A DNA stretch of 64,000 nucleotides, from positions 1,936,501 through 2,000,500 of the forward strand of contig NZ_CP108455.1 of assembly GCF_036241575.1 (NCBI RefSeq). Reading direction: 5' to 3'. The notes under the pieces were generated by a model. That model saw only the letters and a list, made by a program, of their open reading frames with translations, was not told where the DNA came from and ran no database searches. Source of the stretch: Streptomyces sp. NBC_01267. GTDB lineage: Bacteria > Actinomycetota > Actinomycetes > Streptomycetales > Streptomycetaceae. Positions 34,220 through 42,962 of the stretch are shown here, piece by piece. The position numbers and the translations under genes were made by a program. Every line of letters begins with the position of its first letter. The first letter of the stretch is position 1.

Positions 34220-36145
34220 GTGCAGCCACAGGATGTCGCCCCCCGTCACGCGCCCCGGTCCGCCTCCGTCGACGCCGAGCAGGCCGAGGCCGCGCTCGTC
34301 GAGCACTATCCACGGCTCGTCCGGCTGGCGTATCTCGTTCTGCCGCCCTCACTCGGCCGCCACCGCCGGGCACTGACCGCGCACTCCCTCGCCCAGCGCT
34401 CCCTGCCGCGCGGGCGCGGGGCGGGCGACGATTGCGTCCCGCCGCCGCGCCGCGCCGACGGCCGCGACCCCGGATACGTGTATCTGCGCGGGCGGGTGCT
34501 CACAGCCGCGCTGGAAGCCGCGGCCCCGCGGCGGTGGACGGCGTGGCCCAAGCGCGCCCAGCTGCCGCCCGTGCTGCCCCTGGTCTGGGGGCTGCGGCTC
34601 TTCCCGCGCTGCGGCGGCGCCGATGAACTCGCCCTGGAGCAACGGCTGTCCGGGCTGTCCGGGCCCGCGCGCGCCGCCTATGTGCTGCGCGGTCTTGAGC
34701 GGCTCGACGACGGGGAAGTGCTCAGGGCCCTCAGAGCCGCGGGCGTCGCGGACCCGAAGGCCGCGCTGGCGCGGGCGGCCGGGGCCGGCGCGCAGTTCGA
34801 ACTGCTGGCGTCCGCCGAGTTCGACCCCTGCGCGCTCCAGGCGAGGCCGACCGATCTGGTCCGGCGCAGGCGGCGCACCCGTGCGGCGCTCGCCGCGACG
34901 GCGGCGGTCGTGGTGTGCGGGGCCCTGCTGGCCCTGCCGGACGGCGGTCTGGGCGGCGACGGGGCGGCAGGGCCGTCGTACGCCCGTAAAGCCGTCTCCG
35001 AACAGGCCCTGCAACCGGCCAGGTTGGGGCGGGTGGCGGCCTTCGCGTGGAAGACGTCGGCGCGTATCGACTTCTCCGCGTGGCCCACCCGCGGCGACCG
35101 GGCCGGTGACACGGCGCTGCTGCGCCGCGCGCTCGCCGTCTGGGCCCGGCCGGGCGACACCGTACAGGTCTCGGCGACCCCGGGGACCCCCGCCGGACCT
35201 CCGATGGGCGCGCCCCAGCTGCTGTACGCGGGCACGGTGGACGATGCCGTCGTGGTGCTGTTCTACGACGGACTGCGGGTGGTGCGGTACGCCGAGTCGA
35301 AGGACGGCGGCGCCGCTGCCGCGCTCGACTTCGCCCGGGTGGACGGCGCGGACGAGGCCGCGTCGGACGCGCTGGTCGTCGGCCGTACGGACGGCAACGT
35401 CCGCTATCTGACGGCCCCGTGGGTACGGAACGTGGACGTACGGGATCTGCTCACCCCGAAGGGTGTCACGCTGCCTCTGCGGCGGACCGCGGACGGGGTC
35501 ACCGACCCGGTGCGCAGCCCGGACACGAGCCGTAGCTGCGCCTCGTGGAACGCGCTGACGATGCAGGACGGCGCGGGGAAGCACCTGGTGACGGACCTCG
35601 GTGAACTGACCCCGGCCCGGCTGGTGTCGGGTCCCCCGGGCAGGCCGCACGATGTCACCGGGGCGGCGGACCGGGCGAGCTGGGCGCACACGGCCTGTCT
35701 GCTGCCCGCGGTGCGCTCGCACGGCGTACGTGCCGTGAACTCCTGGCAGTTCGCGACCCAGCAGCTCCCCGAGGCCAACGGCGGCGCGGCCTGGCTGTGC
35801 ACCCGCGCGGAGACCTGGCGGGGCACCGGCAGCCGGGTGCTCGCGGAATTCCTGACTCCCGGCGGCAAACCGTCGGCGCCGGGTGCGGTGGTGGCCCGCG
35901 CGGAGGACTCCCCGGCGTGCGGCACCCGGCAGCCGCGGGCCCTGGCGGGCGTGCTGTGGAAGTCACGGGGCGGGCACTGGTACGTACTGGCCGCGGGCAG
36001 CCGGCAGATCACCTCGCTGGCCACGACGGGCGAGGCGACCGGCAGCACGGTGGGCAGGCTGCTCGCCGTACCGGCGAAGCAGGGCGCGCAGGCGCAGCTG
36101 AGCGGGCGGCTCGTGGACGGGACGCGGGTCACCAGCCTGCGGTGA
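34220..36145 (+). CDS. Membrane protein with degenerate sigma-factor-like N-terminus
   Basis: The predicted protein is 641 aa. Residues about 20-60 (AALVEHYPRLVRLAYLVLPP) resemble sigma-70 region 2. Residues about 140-190 (LSGLSGPARAAYVLRGLERL, DDGEVLRALRAAGV) resemble region 4. A single TM helix follows (RAALAATAAVVVCGALLALP, about 220-240), then a roughly 400-residue extracytoplasmic domain with several Cys. So the sigma-like part would be cytosolic and tethered. GTG at 34220 is the best start; earlier in-frame codons look intergenic. I recognise no named family. It may act as a membrane-bound regulator or be a lineage-specific relic of an ECF system. Confidence 0.7.
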   Translation: MQPQDVAPRHAPRSASVDAEQAEAALVEHYPRLVRLAYLVLPPSLGRHRRALTAHSLAQRSLPRGRGAGDDCVPPPRRADGRDPGYVYLRGRVLTAALEAAAPRRWTAWPKRAQLPPVLPLVWGLRLFPRCGGADELALEQRLSGLSGPARAAYVLRGLERLDDGEVLRALRAAGVADPKAALARAAGAGAQFELLASAEFDPCALQARPTDLVRRRRRTRAALAATAAVVVCGALLALPDGGLGGDGAAGPSYARKAVSEQALQPARLGRVAAFAWKTSARIDFSAWPTRGDRAGDTALLRRALAVWARPGDTVQVSATPGTPAGPPMGAPQLLYAGTVDDAVVVLFYDGLRVVRYAESKDGGAAAALDFARVDGADEAASDALVVGRTDGNVRYLTAPWVRNVDVRDLLTPKGVTLPLRRTADGVTDPVRSPDTSRSCASWNALTMQDGAGKHLVTDLGELTPARLVSGPPGRPHDVTGAADRASWAHTACLLPAVRSHGVRAVNSWQFATQQLPEANGGAAWLCTRAETWRGTGSRVLAEFLTPGGKPSAPGAVVARAEDSPACGTRQPRALAGVLWKSRGGHWYVLAAGSRQITSLATTGEATGSTVGRLLAVPAKQGAQAQLSGRLVDGTRVTSLR

Positions 36146-36276
36146 GCGCGCCCGCCGAGGGGCCCTCGGGGCCGGGCTGCCGCTGCGGTCGGGGCGGCCG
36201 TCGAGGGAGTGTTCGCAGTCGAGGGAGTGCGTGCAGGGGCCTGTTCCTCAGCCGTACCCGTCGGTACATTGACGCC

Positions 36277-37173
36277 ATGTCTAATACCCGGCCCGGTGCG
36301 CGGCCTGCCCCGGTGGCGTCCGAGCACATAGCGCTCAAGGCCCGCAAGGTCTCCTTCGACTGGGCGGACACCCCGCTGCACTGGGTGCCGGACGATCCGT
36401 TCACCACGCACATGATCAACGTGCTGCATCTGCTGCTCCCGGCGGGCGAACGCTGGTTCGTGCACGTCTACAAGCAGGTGCTTCCGCTGATCCGGGACGA
36501 GCGGCTGCGCGAGGACGTCATCGGGTTCATCGGGCAGGAGGCGATGCACTCCCAGGCGCACGACGACGTACTCCCCCACCTCAAGGCCCAGGGCCTGGAC
36601 CCCACCCCGTACACCGCCCAGGTCGACTGGCTCTTCGAGAAGCTGCTCGGTGACCGGACCCTGCCGCCGGGCCGACCGAGCCAGTGGTGGCTGCGGGAGC
36701 GGGTCGCGACCATCGCGGCGATCGAGCACTACACCGCGTTCCTCGGCGACTGGGTGCTCAACGCGGAGGCGCTGGACCGGCGCGGGGCCGACCCGGTGAT
36801 GCTGGACCTGCTGCGCTGGCACGGCGCGGAGGAGGTCGAGCACCGGTCGGTCGCCTTCGAGGTCTTCCTGCACGTCGACGGCGGATACCGCCGCCGGGCC
36901 CGCACCTGGGCGACCGCCTTCTCCGCACTCGTCTTCCTGTGGCAGCGGGGCGTCCGGTTCTTCATGGAGAACGACCCGCTGCTGGTGGACGGCAGGGCCA
37001 CCTTCCGGGCGTACCAGCAGCGCGGGCGCCAGGGGCTGCTGCCCACGGCCGGGGCCATCGCCCGCTCGGTGCCGAGCTATCTGAGCCGTACGTACCACCC
37101 CTCGCAGGAGGGCAGCACGGCGCAGGCCGTCGCGTATCTGGCCGCTTCCCCCGCAGCGAACGGGGCGCGCTGA
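36277..37173 (+). CDS. PF10118-type metal-dependent hydrolase (ferritin-like)
   Basis: The 298-aa protein has the PF10118 features: FIGQEAMHSQAHDDVL, IAAIEHYTAFLGDWVL and WHGAEEVEHRSVAFEVFLHV. The E..H / E..H pairs could bind a di-metal centre in a four-helix bundle. The ATG at 36277 has TACATT at -13 to -8, so it may be leaderless. It ends one base before the ferredoxin-reductase gene starts, so the two form a coupled pair, suggesting the reductase feeds electrons to this diiron-like protein. That would make it an oxygenase or desaturase rather than a hydrolase; this is inference. Confidence 0.85.
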   Translation: MSNTRPGARPAPVASEHIALKARKVSFDWADTPLHWVPDDPFTTHMINVLHLLLPAGERWFVHVYKQVLPLIRDERLREDVIGFIGQEAMHSQAHDDVLPHLKAQGLDPTPYTAQVDWLFEKLLGDRTLPPGRPSQWWLRERVATIAAIEHYTAFLGDWVLNAEALDRRGADPVMLDLLRWHGAEEVEHRSVAFEVFLHVDGGYRRRARTWATAFSALVFLWQRGVRFFMENDPLLVDGRATFRAYQQRGRQGLLPTAGAIARSVPSYLSRTYHPSQEGSTAQAVAYLAASPAANGAR

Positions 37174-37174
37174 G

Positions 37175-38302
37175 ATGGCACTTCCCCGGATCCGCACGGT
37201 CGTCCTGATCACCGGTGCCGCGCTGCTCGCCAAGCGGGCCCTGCACCGGCGCATCGCCACATCGCCGCTCTGGCCGCTGCCCGCCCTGGAGACACCGGTC
37301 TCGGGCCACGGCCGCCGCCGGACCCTCACCCACCGGCTGCTGATCACCGCACGGGTGGCCGCGGCGGACGGTGTGGTGCTGCTCAGGCTGGAGAGCGGGT
37401 CCGGCGACGAACTTCCCGCCTGGGCACCGGGCGCCCATCTGGACCTGGTGCTGCCCTCGGGGCTGGTCCGGCAGTACTCGCTCTGCGGCGACCCGGGCGA
37501 CCGGGGTGCGTACACCGTCGCCACCCGGCTGATCGAGGACGGCAGGGGCGGCTCCCGCGAGGTGCACGAGCAGCTCCACGAGGGCGAGGAGGTGGAGATC
37601 CGCGGCCCGCGCAACCGGTTCCCGCTGGTCGACGCGGAGTCGTACGTCTTCGTCGCGGGCGGCATCGGCATCACCCCGGTGCTGCCGATGCTGCGGGCCG
37701 CCGAGGCCGCGGGCGCCCGGTGGCGGCTGGTGTACTGCGGGCGGACGCGGGCGTCGATGCCGTTCCTGGACGAGATCGGGAAGCTGGACGGGGGCCGGGG
37801 CCGGGTGGAGGTGGTCCCGCAGGACGAACAGGGCCTCCCCGAGCTGGACTTCACCAAGGATGCCGAGGACACCAAGGACGCCGAGGACACCGGGCATGCC
37901 GAGGAGGCTACGGACGCCGGGCGGACCGCGTACTACTCCTGCGGCCCGGAAGGCCTGCTGACGGCAGTGGCCGAAGCCCTCCCCGCGGACACCGCACTCC
38001 ACCTGGAACGGTTCACGCCGGGCGCCGTCGCCGGGGGCGCCGACAGCTTCGAGGTCGAACTGCACCGCTCGGGCCGGACGGTCACCGTCGCGGCCGGCTC
38101 CACGGTCCTGGCCGCCGTACGCGCCGAGCTGCCGCACGTGTCGTACTCCTGCGAACAGGGCTTCTGCGGGACGTGCCAACAGCGCGTCCTGGAGGGCGAG
38201 ATCGACCACCGCGACGAGCTGCTGACCGACTCCGAGCGGGACGACTCGATGCTGATCTGTGTGTCGCGGGCGCGCGGCGGGCGGCTGGTGCTGGACCTGT
38301 AG
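37175..38302 (+). CDS. Ferredoxin-type oxidoreductase (PDR/VanB-like): flavin, NAD and 2Fe-2S domains
   Basis: The 375-aa protein has a flavin-binding barrel (RQYSLCGDPGD), an NAD domain (YVFVAGGIGITPVLPMLRAA, YYSCGPEGLL) and a C-terminal plant-type 2Fe-2S domain (SYSCEQGFCGTCQQ then MLICVSRA; C-x4-C-x2-C...C). It starts one base after the preceding stop (TGAGATG), so it is translationally coupled. A hydrophobic N-terminus (IRTVVLITGAALLA) may anchor it to the membrane. An imperfect Asp/Glu/Ala repeat (KDAEDTKDAEDTGHAEEATD) inserts in the NAD domain, near bases 37857-37918. Confidence 0.9.
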   Translation: MALPRIRTVVLITGAALLAKRALHRRIATSPLWPLPALETPVSGHGRRRTLTHRLLITARVAAADGVVLLRLESGSGDELPAWAPGAHLDLVLPSGLVRQYSLCGDPGDRGAYTVATRLIEDGRGGSREVHEQLHEGEEVEIRGPRNRFPLVDAESYVFVAGGIGITPVLPMLRAAEAAGARWRLVYCGRTRASMPFLDEIGKLDGGRGRVEVVPQDEQGLPELDFTKDAEDTKDAEDTGHAEEATDAGRTAYYSCGPEGLLTAVAEALPADTALHLERFTPGAVAGGADSFEVELHRSGRTVTVAAGSTVLAAVRAELPHVSYSCEQGFCGTCQQRVLEGEIDHRDELLTDSERDDSMLICVSRARGGRLVLDL

Positions 38303-38418
38303 GACCCGGTCGGGTCCCGTCGGGACCAGGCCGGGAACGCACCGGGCGCGCGGCCGGACCGCCCGGTGCCGAAACCTTGACACCCCCGAACACCAGGAGG
38401 AGCATCCTGACGGTCGTT

Positions 38419-38430
38419 GACAACGTTGTC
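38419..38430. promoter_or_regulatory. Perfect palindrome GACAACGTTGTC, LacI-family-type operator before GH92
   Basis: This 12-bp palindrome with the central CG typical of LacI/GalR operators lies 53 bp before the GH92 start. TTGACA at 38377-38382 could be the -35, so the site would overlap the transcription start region. No LacI gene is adjacent; the regulator is probably elsewhere. Confidence 0.65.
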
Positions 38431-38482
38431 GGGCAGCTTCCCCGTCGCGTTGACCTTCCGTCACACACGAAGGGCAGGAACG

Positions 38483-41400
38483 GTGTCAGACACGCACCGC
38501 CGTCGTACGCGCACCGGGCTCAGAGCGCTCGGCTCCGTCGCGGTGACCGCCTTGGCCATTCTGGGACCGGCCGCCACGGCCGTCCCCGCATCGGCCGCAC
38601 CCGCGGCCTCCGCCCGTCACGACGCCGTCAAGGACCCGGTGTCGTACGTCAACCCGCTGATCGGTTCGTCCCACGCCGGCAACACCTACCCGGGCGCCGT
38701 GCAGCCGTTCGGCATGCTGGCCTGGAGCCCGCAGAACTCCCGCGGCAAGCAGGTCTCCACGCCCGCGCCGGGCGGGTACCAGTACGACGCGACGAAGATC
38801 CGCGGCTTCAGCCTGACCCACCTCAACGGGGTCGGCTGTTCCGGTGCGAACGGTGACATCCCGATCATGCCGTACGCGGGCGACGTGGACTCCTCGCCCA
38901 GCTCGGACACCACCGATGCCACCTACGCCAGCACCTTCTCGCACGCCAACGAGACCGCGTCGCCCGGCTATTACCGGGTCGGCCTGGACAACGGCACCTC
39001 CGCAGCGCTCACCACGACCGCCCGCACCGGCACGGGCCAGTTCGGCTTCCCGGCCGGGAAGCCCGCCACCATGCTCTTCCGTACGTCGAACTCCGAGAGC
39101 GGCAGCGCAGCCGCCACCGTGAAGGTCGATGCCGCGCGGCGGACCGTGACCGGCTCGGTCAGCGCGGGCAACTTCTGCGGCCCGCAGAGCGCGAACAACC
39201 GCAAGGACCTCTACACGCTGTACTTCACCGCCCACTTCGACAAGGCGTTCGCCAAGGTCGGCACCTGGACGGACGGCACGGTGAAGCCCGGCTCCACCTC
39301 GGCCTCCGGCGGTACGGGGTACAGCTCGTCCGGCAATGCCACGGAGGGCAAGGGCTCGGGCGCCTATGTGACGTTCGCCGGCGGGACGACGAAGGCCCGG
39401 GCGAAGGTCGCGATCTCCTACGTCAGCCCGCAGAACGCGGAGGCCAACCTCCGCGCCGAGAACGGCCCCGGCAAGAGCTTCGACTCCGTCAAGTCGCAGG
39501 CGGCCAGGGCCTGGCAGCGGGAGCTGACCAAGATCGGGGTCAGCGGCGGTACCGAAGCGCAGCGCACCACCTTCTACACCGCGCTCTACCACTCCATGCT
39601 GGAGCCCACGCTGACCAGCGACGTCGACGGCCGCTACCTGGGCGCCGACCGCAAGCCGCACGAGCTGGCCAAGGGGCAGCAGGCGCAGTACGGCACCTTC
39701 TCCGGCTGGGACCAGTACCGGGCGCAGGTGCAGCTGATGACGCTGCTGAACGCGAAGGCCGGGAGCGACTACGCGCAGTCCCTCTACAACTACGCGGGAC
39801 AGCGCGGCGGCGAGTGGGACCGCTGGCTGCTGGAGAACGGCAAGACGAGCGTGATGTCCGGCGACCCGTCGGACGCGGCACTGGCCGGGATCTACGCGTT
39901 CGGCGGCCGTGACTTCGACGTCAAGGGCGCGCTGAAGTCCCTGGTCGGGGCGGCGACCGTACCGACGGCGAACGACTCGGACAGCTCGGGCTGCAACGTG
40001 GAGTGCGTGGGCCAGCGCCCGGCGCTCGACCAGTACCTGAAGCTGGGTTACGTACCGGCGGACAACTGCCACTGCTGGGGCGGCGCAGCCGAGACGCTGG
40101 AGGACGCGGCGGCCGACTTCGGCCTGTCCGAGCTGTCCCGGCAGACCGGTCACCCGGCCGACGCGAAGAAGTTCCTGGACCGTTCGGGGAACTGGACGAA
40201 CGTCTTCGACGCCAACGCCACCGAGCAGGGCGGCTACATCCGCGACCGCAAGGCCGACGGCAGCTGGGCGGGCACCTTCACCCCGGCCACCGGCAGCGGC
40301 TTCGTGGAGGGTTCCAGCGCGCGGTACACGTGGATGGTGTACTCCGACGTGGCGGGGCTCGCCAGTGCGATGGGCGGCAAGGAAACGGCGGTGCAGCGGC
40401 TGGACTCCTTCTTCCGGGCGCCGGACGGGACGTTCGACTTCTCGGCGAAGGACGACACCCGCTACGACGCGACCAACGAGCCCGACATCAACGCCCCTTA
40501 TCTGTACGACTACCTGGGCGTCCCGTACAAGACGCAGGAGACGGTGCGCGCGGAGCTGGACCAGCTGTGGACCGACGGACCGGGCGGGATCCCCGGCAAC
40601 GACGACGCGGGGACGATGTCGTCCTGGTACGTGTTCTCGGCGCTGGGCATGTACCCGCAGATTCCGAGCCGGGCCGATCTGACGCTCTCCGCGCCGCTGT
40701 TCCCGAAGGCCGTGGTGCACACCGGTCACGGCAGGACGATCACGGTCAACGCCCCGGCCGCGTCCGCGGGCAACGCGTACATCCAGGGCCTGGAGGTGAA
40801 CGGCAAGAAGTCCGGCAAGCCGTGGGTCCCCGCCTCGTTCGTCACCGAGGGCGGCACCCTGGACTACGCCCTGGGCTCCAGGCCGAACACCTCGTGGGGC
40901 AGCGCGGCTGCCGACGCTCCGCCGTCCTTCCCGGGCGGCGGCGTGAAGTACTTCACCGGCGCCTCCCCGGACCAGCTGAAGGTCGAGCCGGGCGCCGGGG
41001 GCGCGGACACGACCGTCAAGGTGCAGACGCTGGACACCGAGGCGGCCCGGGTGCACTGGACCGCCACCCCGCCGCCCGGGGTCACGGTCACCCCCGCCTC
41101 GGGGGACTTCACGGTCCCGGCCGGCGGATCGGCGAGCGCGAAGCTCTCGGTCTCCGCTGCGGCGGACACCGCGGAGGGCCACTACACCGTCCCGGTGACG
41201 CTGAAGTCGTCCACCGGGGCGGACCTGCCGAAGACGTCGGTCGCGGTGACCGTCGCCGAGAAGAACGGCCTGCTGTGGAACCGCAACAACACCGCGATCT
41301 CCGCCGACGACGACAACCCGCAGGCCAACTTCGACGGTGAGGGCTGGAGTTACTCGGCCAAGGCGCTGGCCGCGGCGGGTGCGACACCCGGCTCCACGGT

Positions 41401-41845
41401 CTCGGCGAACGGCTTCGACTTCAGCTGGCCGAAGGTGACCGCGGGTGACCCGGACAACATCGAGGTGGCGGGCAGCACCCCGCAGGTGCTCACCGTCCCG
41501 CCGGCCCCGGGTGCCACGGAGCTCAGCCTGCTGGGCAGCGCGGCGGAGGGATCGGCCAGCGGCACGCTGACCCTGACGTACGCCGACGGCACGACCCAGC
41601 AGGCGGACATCGGCTTCAGCGACTGGACGCTGGGCGGCGGCTCCGACAAGCCGTCGTTCGGCAACACGATCGCGGTGCACACCGATTACCGCGACGTCCA
41701 GGGCGGTGGCCAGGACCCGATCGGCACGGAGGTCTTCGCGACCGCCCCGATCGCGCTCCAGGCGGGCAAGCAGCTGGCGAGCGTGACCATGCCGTCGTCG
41801 ACGAAGGGCGGGGTGATCCACGTGTTCGCGGTGGCGACGGCGTGA
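38483..41845 (+). CDS. Secreted GH92 alpha-1,2-mannosidase with C-terminal accessory domains
   Basis: The 1120-aa protein has a Sec signal (GSVAVTALAILGPAATAVPA, then SAAPA). The GH92 domain (about 50-830) shows YVNPLIGSSHAGNTYPGAVQ, GFSLTHLNGVGC, NEPDINAPYLYDYLG and GIPGNDDAGTMSSWYVFSAL, the last containing GH92 acidic residues. GH92 enzymes are exo-alpha-mannosidases acting with Ca2+. About 835-925 is an NPCBM-associated (NEW3) domain; about 930-1120 is a beta-sandwich of carbohydrate-binding type. GTG at 38483 follows CAGGAAC. A LacI-type palindrome lies upstream, and with GH89 this suggests complex-glycan degradation. Confidence 0.93.
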   Translation: MSDTHRRRTRTGLRALGSVAVTALAILGPAATAVPASAAPAASARHDAVKDPVSYVNPLIGSSHAGNTYPGAVQPFGMLAWSPQNSRGKQVSTPAPGGYQYDATKIRGFSLTHLNGVGCSGANGDIPIMPYAGDVDSSPSSDTTDATYASTFSHANETASPGYYRVGLDNGTSAALTTTARTGTGQFGFPAGKPATMLFRTSNSESGSAAATVKVDAARRTVTGSVSAGNFCGPQSANNRKDLYTLYFTAHFDKAFAKVGTWTDGTVKPGSTSASGGTGYSSSGNATEGKGSGAYVTFAGGTTKARAKVAISYVSPQNAEANLRAENGPGKSFDSVKSQAARAWQRELTKIGVSGGTEAQRTTFYTALYHSMLEPTLTSDVDGRYLGADRKPHELAKGQQAQYGTFSGWDQYRAQVQLMTLLNAKAGSDYAQSLYNYAGQRGGEWDRWLLENGKTSVMSGDPSDAALAGIYAFGGRDFDVKGALKSLVGAATVPTANDSDSSGCNVECVGQRPALDQYLKLGYVPADNCHCWGGAAETLEDAAADFGLSELSRQTGHPADAKKFLDRSGNWTNVFDANATEQGGYIRDRKADGSWAGTFTPATGSGFVEGSSARYTWMVYSDVAGLASAMGGKETAVQRLDSFFRAPDGTFDFSAKDDTRYDATNEPDINAPYLYDYLGVPYKTQETVRAELDQLWTDGPGGIPGNDDAGTMSSWYVFSALGMYPQIPSRADLTLSAPLFPKAVVHTGHGRTITVNAPAASAGNAYIQGLEVNGKKSGKPWVPASFVTEGGTLDYALGSRPNTSWGSAAADAPPSFPGGGVKYFTGASPDQLKVEPGAGGADTTVKVQTLDTEAARVHWTATPPPGVTVTPASGDFTVPAGGSASAKLSVSAAADTAEGHYTVPVTLKSSTGADLPKTSVAVTVAEKNGLLWNRNNTAISADDDNPQANFDGEGWSYSAKALAAAGATPGSTVSANGFDFSWPKVTAGDPDNIEVAGSTPQVLTVPPAPGATELSLLGSAAEGSASGTLTLTYADGTTQQADIGFSDWTLGGGSDKPSFGNTIAVHTDYRDVQGGGQDPIGTEVFATAPIALQAGKQLASVTMPSSTKGGVIHVFAVATA

Positions 41846-41879
41846 CGGCGTGACGGTAGGGAACTGAGCGGTACGGACA

Positions 41880-41917
41880 GCGGAGGCTCCCGGATGTCAG
41901 GACCCGGGAGCCTCCGC
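41880..41917 (+). terminator. Terminator of the GH92 gene
   Basis: GCGGAGGCTCCCGG (41880-41893) and CCGGGAGCCTCCGC (41904-41917) form a perfect 14-bp stem with a 10-nt loop, 35 bp after the GH92 stop. Confidence 0.88.
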
Positions 41918-42038
41918 GCTCAGGGAGTGGGCGCGGTCCGGCGGGCCGCGCCCGCCTGTATGTCCACGACCGCACCGCACTCCACCGCAGGACCACACCG
42001 CACCGCACTGCATGACGGAACTCGGGCACACTGCCCCG

Positions 42039-42878
42039 ATGACCGTGAATCTTCCCCGGCCGCCCCACGAGGAGGCCATCCGCCATGTCGCGGCCCTCGC
42101 CTCGGGTGCGCCCGCCGCGCCGGAGCTGCGCGTGACGCTCAACTTCCACCCCGACCGGGCGGCCCCCGGCGGCCCGCCGCTCCTGCGGGCGCTCGCCCAG
42201 GACGGCGTCTACTCCTCGCAGTTCGTCACCGGCACCAGCAACGGCGGGCTGACCGCGTACCCCGGCGGGGACCGCCACCGGTGGGAGAGCCGCATCTTCG
42301 GTGGCGCCTACGACACGGCCCCCGCCCGACAGCGGCCCGTGTACGGCGCGTTGAACCACCGGCTGCGCCCGGTCGGCGGGGCGCACCGGTTCGGCTCCGC
42401 CCATCTGCGGCTGCGGCCGGAGACCCTGGCGCGTACCACCTTCTGCTATCCGGACAGCGTCACGGAGCCGGTCCACTTCGGGGTGGCGGAGGCCCTCGCC
42501 CCGCTGATCGAACGCGCCGACGCCGACCGGCAGGACACCCTCGACGACTACGTCGAGGCGCATCTGCACGGGCCGCTCGTCCTCGCCACGGACGTCGAGG
42601 CGCTGGTGCTCGATCCCAGCTTCCGGGGGACGGACGTGGAGACCGCGGCCGGGCTGCTGCCGTTCCCCGTCGAATGGCACCCCGGCTTCCGGCTGACCGT
42701 CGGCGTGCTGCGGCGCCACCCGGAGTACCGCGGTCCTGAATACGTCGCGCTGGGCGCCGAGATCGCCGAGGACGGGCTGCTCACGCCCCGCGTCATCGGC
42801 GACGCCGTACGCGCCGGCCGCCACGACCCGCAGGACCTGAAGAAGGTCTGGCACTACGTGGCCCGGTTCGGGAACTGA
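42039..42878 (+). CDS. DUF3626 family protein
   Basis: The protein is 279 aa from ATG 42039, or 288 aa from ATG 42012. It contains RVTLNFHPDRAAPGGPPLLR, LAQDGVYSSQFVTGTSNGGL and RPVYGALNHRLRPVGGAHRF, a pattern I associate with DUF3626. The NFHPDR and SNGG segments are the most conserved. CACACT at -12 to -7 of ATG 42039 favours that start on a leaderless mRNA; 42012 has no visible ribosome site. The function is unknown; the NFHPDR His/Asp may bind metal. Confidence 0.8.
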   Translation: MTVNLPRPPHEEAIRHVAALASGAPAAPELRVTLNFHPDRAAPGGPPLLRALAQDGVYSSQFVTGTSNGGLTAYPGGDRHRWESRIFGGAYDTAPARQRPVYGALNHRLRPVGGAHRFGSAHLRLRPETLARTTFCYPDSVTEPVHFGVAEALAPLIERADADRQDTLDDYVEAHLHGPLVLATDVEALVLDPSFRGTDVETAAGLLPFPVEWHPGFRLTVGVLRRHPEYRGPEYVALGAEIAEDGLLTPRVIGDAVRAGRHDPQDLKKVWHYVARFGN

Positions 42879-42962
42879 CACCCGGCGCACGCCCGCACGT
42901 TGCCCGGCGCGTGTCCCTGCCCGGCCCGTGTTCTCGCAGGGGCCGGTCTGTACGCTGTTCGG

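Noticed and set aside
31094..34306. 1070-aa minus-strand open frame opposite the GH89 gene
   Set aside because: High-GC antisense shadow: no domains, His/Arg/Gly-rich, while the plus strand encodes a clear GH89 with a Tat signal.
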